Source of the DNA: Candidatus Gastranaerophilales bacterium | GTDB taxonomy: Bacteria > Cyanobacteriota > Vampirovibrionia > Gastranaerophilales > Gastranaerophilaceae | Assembly: GCA_947625495.1 (NCBI GenBank) | Contig: CANQOQ010000006.1 | Span: forward strand, 19,541 to 83,540 | Direction of reading: 5' to 3' | Length of the DNA: 64,000 nt | Shown here: in pieces, positions 47,025 to 54,445 of the stretch | Position numbering within the stretch: the first letter of the stretch is position 1 | How the letters are laid out: each line of letters starts with the position of its first letter | The notes under the pieces: model-generated | Told to the model about the DNA's origin: nothing | The model's input: the letters and a program-made list of their open reading frames with translations, nothing else | The model's database searches: none | Made by a program: the position numbers and the translations under genes

Positions 47025-48056
47025 ATGTCGGAAATATGCCAAAGAGCATTTAGTGAAATAGAAATTGACGTGAATGGGGATGTACATACTTGTTGTCCGA
47101 GTTATTTAAAAGATTATCCTATAGGAAATATCTTTAAAGTAAATTCATTTGATGATATATGGTATGGTGAAAAAGCAGTAAATTTTAGAAGGAAGTTATT
47201 AAATAACTGTTATGATTATTGCAATACTGAAATTTGCAATAAAAAAATAAATCAGGAAGATATTAAATTATGTGAAAAGCCTGACTATCCTACATTAGTT
47301 CGATTTGCCTATGATTCTCAATGTAATTTAAAATGTATATTATGCCGGGATTCTCTTATATGTAATTCAAAAGAGACTATAAAAAAATACGATGATATGA
47401 TTGATTCTATTTTAATGCCAATTTTAAAAAATGCTAAAATATTATCACTTACATCAAGCGGAGAAGTTACTGCAAGTGCACACTCACAAAAGATATTAAA
47501 AAAAGCTGCCGAATTATATCCGAATATAAAATTTGAAATTTTAACTAATGCACTTTTATTTAATGAAGCATTTTGTAATAAACTTGGGATAATAGATAGG
47601 ATAGACAGAATAGTTGTTTCAATGCATGCCATGAAGAAAGATACTTATGAATCTATTATGAGGGGCAGTAACTTTGAAAAGGTTTTGAAAAATCTTGAAT
47701 TTATTATAACTTTATATAAACAAAAAAAATTAAATGAAGTCAGTATTGTGTTTGTAGTTTCTTTATTAAATTATAAAGAAATACCTATGTTTGTTGAATT
47801 TTGCTATAAAAATAATATTAATCCTGTAATTTGGGAATACAGAAATTTAGGAAATACTGTGATGGGGAAAAATTATAGTCATTATGCGGTTTGGGAAAAA
47901 ACTCATCCTAATTATAATGATTTTGTTAAAATATTGAAAAATGTTGAATTGTTATATAAAGATTATCCAAGATTACCTAAATTATTTAAAGATTTAGAGC
48001 CTGTAAATAAATTCCAGGAATATATAAATAAAATAAAGTATTGTATCAGTAAGTGA
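47025..48056 (+). CDS. Radical SAM protein H with N-terminal SPASM-like half-domain
   Basis: 343 residues from the ATG at 47025, with GGAG seven bases upstream. The N-terminus EIEIDVNGDVHTCC, then PIGNIFKVNSFDDIW, resembles the cysteine-rich SPASM segment usually found at the C-terminus of peptide-modifying enzymes. C62, C66, C71 and C83 continue it. The SAM motif is C100-N-L-K-C104-I-L-C107, and TSSGEVTASAHS is the GE strand. It differs from the eight compact members and resembles the protein at 49833. Confidence 0.8.
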   Translation: MSEICQRAFSEIEIDVNGDVHTCCPSYLKDYPIGNIFKVNSFDDIWYGEKAVNFRRKLLNNCYDYCNTEICNKKINQEDIKLCEKPDYPTLVRFAYDSQCNLKCILCRDSLICNSKETIKKYDDMIDSILMPILKNAKILSLTSSGEVTASAHSQKILKKAAELYPNIKFEILTNALLFNEAFCNKLGIIDRIDRIVVSMHAMKKDTYESIMRGSNFEKVLKNLEFIITLYKQKKLNEVSIVFVVSLLNYKEIPMFVEFCYKNNINPVIWEYRNLGNTVMGKNYSHYAVWEKTHPNYNDFVKILKNVELLYKDYPRLPKLFKDLEPVNKFQEYINKIKYCISK

Positions 48057-48091
48057 ATTTGATAAAATAAATATTATAGTTTGGAAATATT

Positions 48092-49075
48092 ATGAATCAC
48101 TGTGATGAATTAAATAATGTATTAACTTTTTTTCCGGATGCTGTTCGTTCTTGTTGTATTTTAGGTAATCTGGGACCGATTTATTTTAAAAATTATGATG
48201 GTAATATTAAACATTTTGATTTTAATCTTCTTAAATCAAAGAAAAAAATGTTTTATGAGGATTTAAAAAATGGAAATTTTAATGATTTACCTTGTAAAAA
48301 CTGTATTTATATTAGGGAAAAATCAGATGTTGATCAATACAGCGAACAATTTGAACTGATATATTTGAATAATTGGACTCAATGTAATTGCGGGTGTTAT
48401 TATTGTGATAGATTAAGTTATTCAAAGGGTAAAATAACCACAAGAAAGGTTAAAAGTGAATATTATGATATCTTTCCTATTATGAAAGGATTATATAAAA
48501 ATAATTTATTAAATAAAGATAAATTAAGAGTTGTGTTCCATGGCGGCGATTTATCTGTATTAAAAGAATTTGAACCTTTGGTGAAGTTATTTTTAAAAGA
48601 AGGTATTAAAAAAATTGATTTTTCATCAAATAATATTATTTACCAACCAATTATAAGTAAATGTTTAAAAAATAAAATTGCATCTTTAAATATGTCATTA
48701 GATGCAGGAACAAGAGAAACATATAAGAAAATTAAAAAAGTTGATAAATTTGATAATGTTGTTAAAAATTTGAAAAAATATGTTAAAGAATCAAATTCCG
48801 ATAATCCTGAAATTAATGTCAAATATATTATTTTAAAAGGCATGAATGATAATGAAGCAGAAATAAAAAATTTTATTGAATTAATGGTTAATATTGGAAT
48901 AAAAAGAGTTTCGCTTCATATTGAACATCGTTATGCTATAGATTTATTTGAAGAGAAAATTGAATTACCGGAAAATTATAAAAAATTGGTTAATCTGTTT
49001 TTTTCTTTATGTAAAGAAAACTCATTATACTTTGATAAACCTGACGATGTTATGAATTATATTTTGACAAAATGA
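48092..49075 (+). CDS. Radical SAM protein I, CNCGC subtype
   Basis: 327 residues with GGAA before the ATG. Cysteines are C4, C21-C22, C68/C71 and the SAM motif C98-N-C-G-C102-Y-Y-C105. The strand motif is FHGGDLSVLKEF, with Asp in place of Glu, as in protein A. SLDAGTRETYKKIKKVDKF and KYIILKGMNDN follow. It is the last gene of the TPR/membrane protein/H/I unit. It is convergent with the 250-residue TPR gene. Confidence 0.8.
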   Translation: MNHCDELNNVLTFFPDAVRSCCILGNLGPIYFKNYDGNIKHFDFNLLKSKKKMFYEDLKNGNFNDLPCKNCIYIREKSDVDQYSEQFELIYLNNWTQCNCGCYYCDRLSYSKGKITTRKVKSEYYDIFPIMKGLYKNNLLNKDKLRVVFHGGDLSVLKEFEPLVKLFLKEGIKKIDFSSNNIIYQPIISKCLKNKIASLNMSLDAGTRETYKKIKKVDKFDNVVKNLKKYVKESNSDNPEINVKYIILKGMNDNEAEIKNFIELMVNIGIKRVSLHIEHRYAIDLFEEKIELPENYKKLVNLFFSLCKENSLYFDKPDDVMNYILTK

Positions 49076-49080
49076 CATAA

Positions 49081-49833
49081 TTAATTCATATTTTTTCTGA
49101 TTTCTTCAGCATTTTTTCTGTCTTCTTCACTTAAATCGGAATTTAATGCTGCCTCAATATCTGATTTAGCATTAATTAAATCATTAATATCATTATACAA
49201 TACACTTCGCATCATATAATAGTGACCGCAATCAGGTGCCATTATAATAGCCTTGCTTATTGTATCAATCGCATCTTGAGGTCTTCCCATTCTTGCTAAT
49301 ATATCTGTTTTTAAGTCATATAAAGATGCATCTTGATTATTTTTTAAAAAATAATTATTTATTATTTCTATTGCTTTAAAACTGTTATTTATTTTTAGAT
49401 ATACATTTGCAAAACTATCAATTTGTTCTCTGGTTCTTATTGGATATTCTATTACTTTCAATACTTCAATATAATCTTCATCTGATAAATATTCTTTTAA
49501 AAGATTATATGCTTTTTCTAAATCTTGATCTTTGCTTTTGTTATTTAATAAATTTTTTATTTCTGCTCGTTCAAAATAAAAATTATAATTATCATCCTTT
49601 ATTTCAATTGCTTTATTTATACTATTTAAAGCATTTTGGGTGAAATTCATATTTTTGTAAATTATGGCAAGATTAAAATAATATTCAGCAAGAGTTTCAT
49701 CTGATTTTGGAGTTTTCTTTATTACGTTTTTGTATAATTTAATTGCTTTATTATATTCTAAATTGATAAATGCTTTTTGAGCCTCATCGGCCAGTTCTTC
49801 AGCAGACTTTTTATTAAATATAGAAAAAATCAT
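49081..49833 (-). CDS. TPR protein (250 residues)
   Basis: The N-terminus MIFSIFNKKS is again short, aromatic and basic. Four to six TPR-like units follow, beginning EYNKAIKLYKNVIKKTPKS and ending LINAKSDIEAALNSD. Its ATG overlaps the stop codon of the radical SAM gene J by one base (TAATG), so the two are translationally coupled. That coupling is the most direct evidence here that a TPR protein works with a radical SAM enzyme. Confidence 0.7.
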   Translation of the reverse strand: MIFSIFNKKSAEELADEAQKAFINLEYNKAIKLYKNVIKKTPKSDETLAEYYFNLAIIYKNMNFTQNALNSINKAIEIKDDNYNFYFERAEIKNLLNNKSKDQDLEKAYNLLKEYLSDEDYIEVLKVIEYPIRTREQIDSFANVYLKINNSFKAIEIINNYFLKNNQDASLYDLKTDILARMGRPQDAIDTISKAIIMAPDCGHYYMMRSVLYNDINDLINAKSDIEAALNSDLSEEDRKNAEEIRKNMN

Positions 49834-50930
49834 TAGATATCTCCTTTTTTATTAAGTTTGAAAAAATATTTTATATAATTTGTTAATTTCTTATCTAAAG
49901 AGACTTTTTTAAGTTCTTGAATTTTTTTATTTATATTTATATTAGAACATTTGTTAAATCTTTTTGAATTAATAATATTTATAAAACTATTATATTGTGG
50001 ATGATTAGGATTTGCAATATTATAAAAATCAAAATTTTTTAAAAATTCCGTACCACCCGAGGAGCCGCCATTTTTATCTAATAAAATGCAATCTACAATA
50101 GCACCAAGTTTTTCTGCATTTTCGGCATATTCAGGTAATTCTTTATAATTTAACGAGGAAATAATAAAATTTAAACGAAAATCATTTATCTTATTATTTC
50201 TTCTCAACTCTGAAATATATATTAAGTTTTTAAGAACAGCTTTTAAATTACCATTGCGAACAAGTTGTTTATATGTTTTTTCTTTAATTGAAGGGAGTGA
50301 AAATTTTATATTTTCAATATTATTTTGTATTCCCAAGGCTTCTATATTTTCTTTGGTTGCATATATGCCATTTGTTACTATTTCAAATTTTATATTGGGG
50401 TAATTTTTTACAATTTTTTTAATTAATTTCTTTGAATGTTCACTGATAAAAACTTCTCCTACCATAGATAACCTGACAAAATTGGCATTTTTAAATAAAG
50501 GAATTAATTTTGTATCTATAATATTATCCCATTTTTTTGCTTCAATATCAGGTAATTTCTTTATTTCATCATTACAAAATACACATTTAGCAGTACAGGT
50601 GTAATCATAACAAAGGCTAATTTCTTTCGGATAATTAGTAATAAGCTCATATTTTAAGTCATTCGCAAAACTTTTTAAACAAATATCAGTATTACAATAT
50701 TTGTAATTCCCATCTAAAATACTTTGCCTTAATTCTTGAGCTGCTTTACCATTCCAAATTTCGTCAGGAGTTTGATTAAATATATTACCTAAACAATAAC
50801 TTTTATTCCACCATCTGCAACAGCAATAGCAATTTCCATCTACATCTATTTCAAATTCTTCAAAAGGTTTTGAACAATAGTCCACTATTCTGCCTCTTTG
50901 ATAAATACTAAATTGATGTAAATTTATCAT
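49833..50930 (-). CDS. Radical SAM protein J with N-terminal SPASM-like half-domain
   Basis: 365 residues. The N-terminus has C19, then FEEFEIDVDGNCYCCC (C34, C36-C38), C46 and GNIFNQTPDEIWNG, which matches the SPASM-like pattern of protein H; C79, C84 and C107 follow. The SAM motif is C112-T-A-K-C116-V-F-C119. MVGEVFISEHS is the GE strand. No ribosome site is clear before the ATG. It is upstream of and coupled to the 250-residue TPR gene, mirroring the plus-strand unit that carries H. Confidence 0.8.
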   Translation of the reverse strand: MINLHQFSIYQRGRIVDYCSKPFEEFEIDVDGNCYCCCRWWNKSYCLGNIFNQTPDEIWNGKAAQELRQSILDGNYKYCNTDICLKSFANDLKYELITNYPKEISLCYDYTCTAKCVFCNDEIKKLPDIEAKKWDNIIDTKLIPLFKNANFVRLSMVGEVFISEHSKKLIKKIVKNYPNIKFEIVTNGIYATKENIEALGIQNNIENIKFSLPSIKEKTYKQLVRNGNLKAVLKNLIYISELRRNNKINDFRLNFIISSLNYKELPEYAENAEKLGAIVDCILLDKNGGSSGGTEFLKNFDFYNIANPNHPQYNSFINIINSKRFNKCSNININKKIQELKKVSLDKKLTNYIKYFFKLNKKGDI

Positions 50931-50993
50931 AAATTTTCAATATTGTAAATATTTAACTATAAGGTTAGAGTTAATTATTACGCAGATTAAAAC

Positions 50994-51023
50994 TTTACAA
51001 TATACAGGTAAATTTTGTATTAT
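50994..51023 (+). promoter_or_regulatory. Promoter of the alcohol dehydrogenase gene
   Basis: TTTACA and TATTAT are spaced by 18 bases. AAAGGAG and the TTG start follow about 30 bases later. Confidence 0.5.
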
Positions 51024-51056
51024 TTCACTATAAAAATACGGTAAAAGGAGAAAAAA

Positions 51057-52091
51057 TTGTTAGCATACACTTATAAAGACCATGGAAATTTTGAACTTAC
51101 GGAGAAGGCCAAACCTGAAATTCAAAATTCTAAAGATGCAATTGTTAAAATTACAATGAGCAGTATTTGTACAAGCGATTTACATATAAAGCATGGTTCT
51201 GTTCCAAAAGCCGAGTTGGGAATTACAGTCGGGCATGAAATGGTAGGAGTGGTTGAAGAAGTCGGAGCCGGCGTTAAAAATGTTAAAATCGGCGACAGGG
51301 TAGCTGTTAACGTAGAAACCTTTTGCGGGGAGTGCTTTTTCTGTAAAAACGGATTTGTAAATAATTGTACTGATAAAAACGGGGGCTGGGCTCTTGGCTG
51401 CCGTATAGATGGAGGTCAAGCAGAATATGTCAGAGTCCCTTATGCAGATCAAGGATTAAATAAAATTCCTGATTCTGTTTCGGATGAACAAGCTCTTTTT
51501 ACAGGGGATATATTGGCAACGGGATTTTGGGCGGCAAAAATTTCCGAAATAAAAGAAACCGATACGGTCTTGATTATTGGCGCAGGACCAACAGGGATTT
51601 GCACTTTACTGTGTACAATGCTAAAAAATCCGAAGAAAATTATTGTTTGTGAAAAAGATGAAATAAGAAGGAATTTTATAAAAACACACTACACGAGTGT
51701 AATTGTTACGGAGCCCGAAAATTGCCTTGAGACGGTAAGTAAGGAAAGTGACCATGGAGGCGCCGATGTTGTCATAGAAGCTGCAGGAAGTGAAGAATCC
51801 TTTAAATCGGCTTGGCAGGCTGCAAGAGCTAACGCAATTGTAACCATAGTTGCTCTTTATGATAAACCTATGATATTGCCGCTGCCCGATATGTACGGCA
51901 AAAACCTTACATTTAAAACGGGCGGAGTGGATGGATGCGACTGCGGGGAAATATTATCTTTAATTGAACGGGGCAAAATTGATACCACTCCTTTAATTAC
52001 GCATAAATTTCCGCTTAAAGATATTGAAAAAGCATACGAAATATTTGAAAACAAACTGGAAAATGTTATTAAAATCGCTATTGTGAATTAA
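51057..52091 (+). CDS. Zinc-dependent medium-chain alcohol dehydrogenase
   Basis: A 344-residue MDR enzyme that starts at TTG with a perfect AAAGGAG. The catalytic zinc site is visible (C38 in SSICTSD, then GHEMVG), as is the structural zinc loop (CGECFFCKNGFVNNC). The nucleotide fold has VLIIGAGPTGICTLL, and VCEKDE at the end of the next strand. The substrate cannot be told from sequence; secondary alcohols are common for this type. Its DNA is less AT-rich than the radical SAM genes next to it, so it may not belong to that system. Confidence 0.88.
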   Translation: MLAYTYKDHGNFELTEKAKPEIQNSKDAIVKITMSSICTSDLHIKHGSVPKAELGITVGHEMVGVVEEVGAGVKNVKIGDRVAVNVETFCGECFFCKNGFVNNCTDKNGGWALGCRIDGGQAEYVRVPYADQGLNKIPDSVSDEQALFTGDILATGFWAAKISEIKETDTVLIIGAGPTGICTLLCTMLKNPKKIIVCEKDEIRRNFIKTHYTSVIVTEPENCLETVSKESDHGGADVVIEAAGSEESFKSAWQAARANAIVTIVALYDKPMILPLPDMYGKNLTFKTGGVDGCDCGEILSLIERGKIDTTPLITHKFPLKDIEKAYEIFENKLENVIKIAIVN

Positions 52092-52109
52092 TTTCTTACT
52101 TCTGACATA

Positions 52110-52562
52110 TCATAGAATTTTTGATTTTTTTTCTATATATTTGTTGAAAAATTTATCAGCATCTTTATAATACATTTTTTTTGAATATTGTTCATATTCT
52201 TTATCTGGTAAATTTAGCATTGTATAAGAATCTATATATTTTTTGTCTATATTATTAAATAGCAGAAAATTCGTAATATCTCCCTCAAAAAGATCATAAT
52301 TTGGATAGAGGGCATCCATAAAAAAACGTATGGGTTTTACTGTGAAATCATTTATAAAGGAAAAATCATAGAATGGAGTAATTTGGACCATCTTTTTTTT
52401 AAATTGAGTATAAGCTAGTTTTTTATTATCATCTAAATTTTCTATAATTATATTGTCAAAATTCTTTGTCTCATACGGATCTATTATTTGATTAAATATA
52501 ATGATTATGAAGCTTATGCTTATAAAAACAATTAAAAATACTATATTCTTATATTTTTTCAT
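52110..52562 (-). CDS. Small single-pass membrane protein, unknown
   Basis: 150 residues. One transmembrane helix (about 7-27) is followed by a charged, Tyr/Phe-rich soluble domain. I recognise no family. It is monocistronic and convergent with the alcohol dehydrogenase gene (18-base gap). It lies within the presumed island. Confidence 0.5.
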   Translation of the reverse strand: MKKYKNIVFLIVFISISFIIIIFNQIIDPYETKNFDNIIIENLDDNKKLAYTQFKKKMVQITPFYDFSFINDFTVKPIRFFMDALYPNYDLFEGDITNFLLFNNIDKKYIDSYTMLNLPDKEYEQYSKKMYYKDADKFFNKYIEKKSKIL

Positions 52563-52693
52563 TTGTTATTACCTCAAAATTATTATAACAAATTATTTTT
52601 AAACATTTGAGTTATTTATTACATTTTGACTAAATATCATCATATGCTTTATAATAAAATTAAAAATAAGTCAGAAAGAATTATAAAATTGTT

Positions 52694-53365
52694 ATGTTAG
52701 AAAATTATAAAATAATAAATGAAGAAATAATAAATAAAAAACTAGATAAATATTTAGCTGATAAATCAAAATGTGAAATGTGGAGTTTTGGAAATAATAT
52801 TTTATATAAAATGTGCGAAGATAATCCAAAACACAACGAATTTAGTAAAATTGCAGGTAAATTATGGATTATCGGTCGCAGTTATGCCGCAGCTATAGAA
52901 AGAAGAAAGGCAAACAGAAAAGTTGCATCCGAAGAATTTTTTAGAGAAATTGTAATAAAAGGAATGTTGAAAAACGGGAAAGAGCTTGATAGTAAAATTG
53001 AAAGAATACAAAAATATTTATGCATTAATAAAGACAATATAGATGATATTTTAAAAACACATAAATATTTAACAAATATATTTGAAAGCTTTACAAAATT
53101 AGAAAAAAGGTCATTGTCCTCTAAATATTTGCATTTTCACTGTCCTAAGGCATTTTTTATATATGATAGCAGGGCAAATAAAAATATTTTAAAATTAGTT
53201 AAAAAATTGCACGGAAATAAACCTGACAAAGATTATGACGAAGAGTATCAAGATTTTTGTTATCGAGCTCTTTTATTAAAAAATTACATTGAAACAAAAA
53301 CTGATAAAAAAATTACACCTAGAGATATAGATAATATACTTGTATTTACAAATTTAGATAATTAA
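52694..53365 (+). CDS. Uncharacterised soluble protein next to the integrase
   Basis: 223 residues, helical, no membrane segments. Visible landmarks are KLWIIGRSYAAAIERRK, and SSKYLHFHCPKAFFIYDSRA in the C-terminal half. The latter looks like a helical DNA-glycosylase or HhH-like fold, but I cannot assign it. Its place beside an integrase remnant and its isolated promoterless look suggest mobile cargo, perhaps a defence gene. That is speculation. Confidence 0.5.
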   Translation: MLENYKIINEEIINKKLDKYLADKSKCEMWSFGNNILYKMCEDNPKHNEFSKIAGKLWIIGRSYAAAIERRKANRKVASEEFFREIVIKGMLKNGKELDSKIERIQKYLCINKDNIDDILKTHKYLTNIFESFTKLEKRSLSSKYLHFHCPKAFFIYDSRANKNILKLVKKLHGNKPDKDYDEEYQDFCYRALLLKNYIETKTDKKITPRDIDNILVFTNLDN

Positions 53366-53366
53366 T

Positions 53367-53418
53367 TGAATTAGTTTGCAGGTTGGATTAGCAAACAAGT
53401 ATGTTGGATTTTAATTCA
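53367..53418. repeat. Nested inverted repeat between cargo gene and integrase remnant
   Basis: TGAATTA (53367) pairs with TAATTCA (53412). Inside it GTTTGC (53374) pairs with GCAAAC (53391). TTGGATT occurs twice as a direct repeat within the structure. There is no T-run typical of a terminator. Confidence 0.35.
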
Positions 53419-53445
53419 TTTGTCTTTTAATCCACTCCATAATAA

Positions 53446-54120
53446 CAGAGACCAAGTGCAATATTTAATAAGGCAATAGAAAATAACCGCACAAATTATA
53501 ATCCTGTTTCACTTATAAAAAGGTTAGAACTGCCCCACATGGAAATGGAGTTCTTAGATACTTGCGATATAAAAGCATTATTAAAAACGGCAAAAGAACA
53601 ATACCCTAATTTTTATCCGCTATTACAGACAGCAGTAGCAACAGGAATGAGGCGAGGAGAATTATTAGCATTAAGCTGGAGTGATATTGACTCGGACAAA
53701 AAGCTAATAAGAGTTAATAAAAGCCTAAACCATGGAAAAATTGAACAAACTAAAACAAAACAATCAAACCGCAATGTTTGTATTCCCGAAAGTTTAATTA
53801 AAGTATTAAACGATTGGAAAAAGAAAGCACCAAAAAGTAATATAGTATTTTGTAACAGTAAAGGAGGTTATTTAGATGCTGATAATATGGCAAGACGGCA
53901 ATTTAAACCCTGTTTAAAAAAGGCTGGTGTAAAAAACATAAGATTTCACGACTTGCGACATACCTATGCAAGTTTAATGATAGCAAAGAAAATGCCTATA
54001 AAATTCATACAACAACAAATGGGGCATAGCTCAATTCAAGTTACTCTTGATAAATACGGACATTTAATGCCCGAATTATACGAAATAGGGGCAAATGCCT
54101 TAAATGATGTAGTAATATAA
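53446..54120 (+). pseudogene. 5'-truncated tyrosine integrase
   Basis: The frame is open from just after a TAA at 53443. It encodes about 225 integrase-like residues, of which 193 follow the first ATG at 53539. The catalytic domain is complete: Arg in ATGMRRGELL, a Lys in the beta-hairpin, HDLRHTY, GHSSIQVTLDKYGH with the Tyr nucleophile. The N-terminal arm-binding and most of the core-binding domain are missing, so this is a remnant of a normal integrase of 350-400 residues. It sits 118 bases from the 3' end of a tRNA-Met gene, the usual target for this family. Confidence 0.8.
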
Positions 54121-54174
54121 AACAAAAAGAATAAATTAAGAAAATGAAATCATATCAGAAATTAAATTTTTATT

Positions 54175-54193
54175 TGCAACAAAATGCAACAAA
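54175..54193. repeat. Two tandem TGCAACAAA boxes
   Basis: TGCAACAAA occurs at 54175 and again at 54185, one helical turn apart, between the integrase and the tRNA. It could be an integrase arm-type binding site. Confidence 0.35.
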
Positions 54194-54202
54194 GGCATTA
54201 AA

Positions 54203-54230
54203 AAAGAGTTTCTTAAAACTGAAACTCTTT
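54203..54230 (-). terminator. Terminator behind tRNA-Met
   Basis: AAAGAGTTTC pairs with GAAACTCTTT across an eight-base loop, followed on the minus strand by a T-run. It ends the tRNA transcript and would also lie between the tRNA and the integrase. Confidence 0.8.
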
Positions 54231-54238
54231 ATTTATAA

Positions 54239-54312
54239 TAGCTGGGGAGAGACTCGAACTCTCGACCTCACGGGTATGAGCCGTACGCTCTGACCAACTG
54301 AGCTACCCAGCC
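54239..54312 (-). tRNA. tRNA-Met (CAT), elongator type
   Basis: 74 bases with a full cloverleaf: acceptor GGCTGGG with CCCAGCT (G1 pairs with U72 as a wobble), a D arm with TAGCTCAGTTGGTC, anticodon loop CTCATAC (anticodon CAT) and T arm GAGAG-TTCGAGT-CTCTC. CCA is not encoded. The paired first base argues for elongator Met; a CAT-anticodon Ile2 gene cannot be fully excluded. Confidence 0.93.
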
Positions 54313-54445
54313 TTAAGTTAAAACTATCATTACATGCTCAAAAAAAAATTACAATACTTTCTTTTGGTTTAATAATGAAAATAGTCTTGTAAGAAGTGCA
54401 GCAGACTAATGCCTTTTTTGTCAATTTGACAGATAAATTTGAATT

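Noticed and set aside
51057..52091. Alcohol dehydrogenase as part of the radical SAM pathway
   Set aside because: It has its own promoter and a different base composition, and no coupling to the cluster. A link is possible but unsupported.
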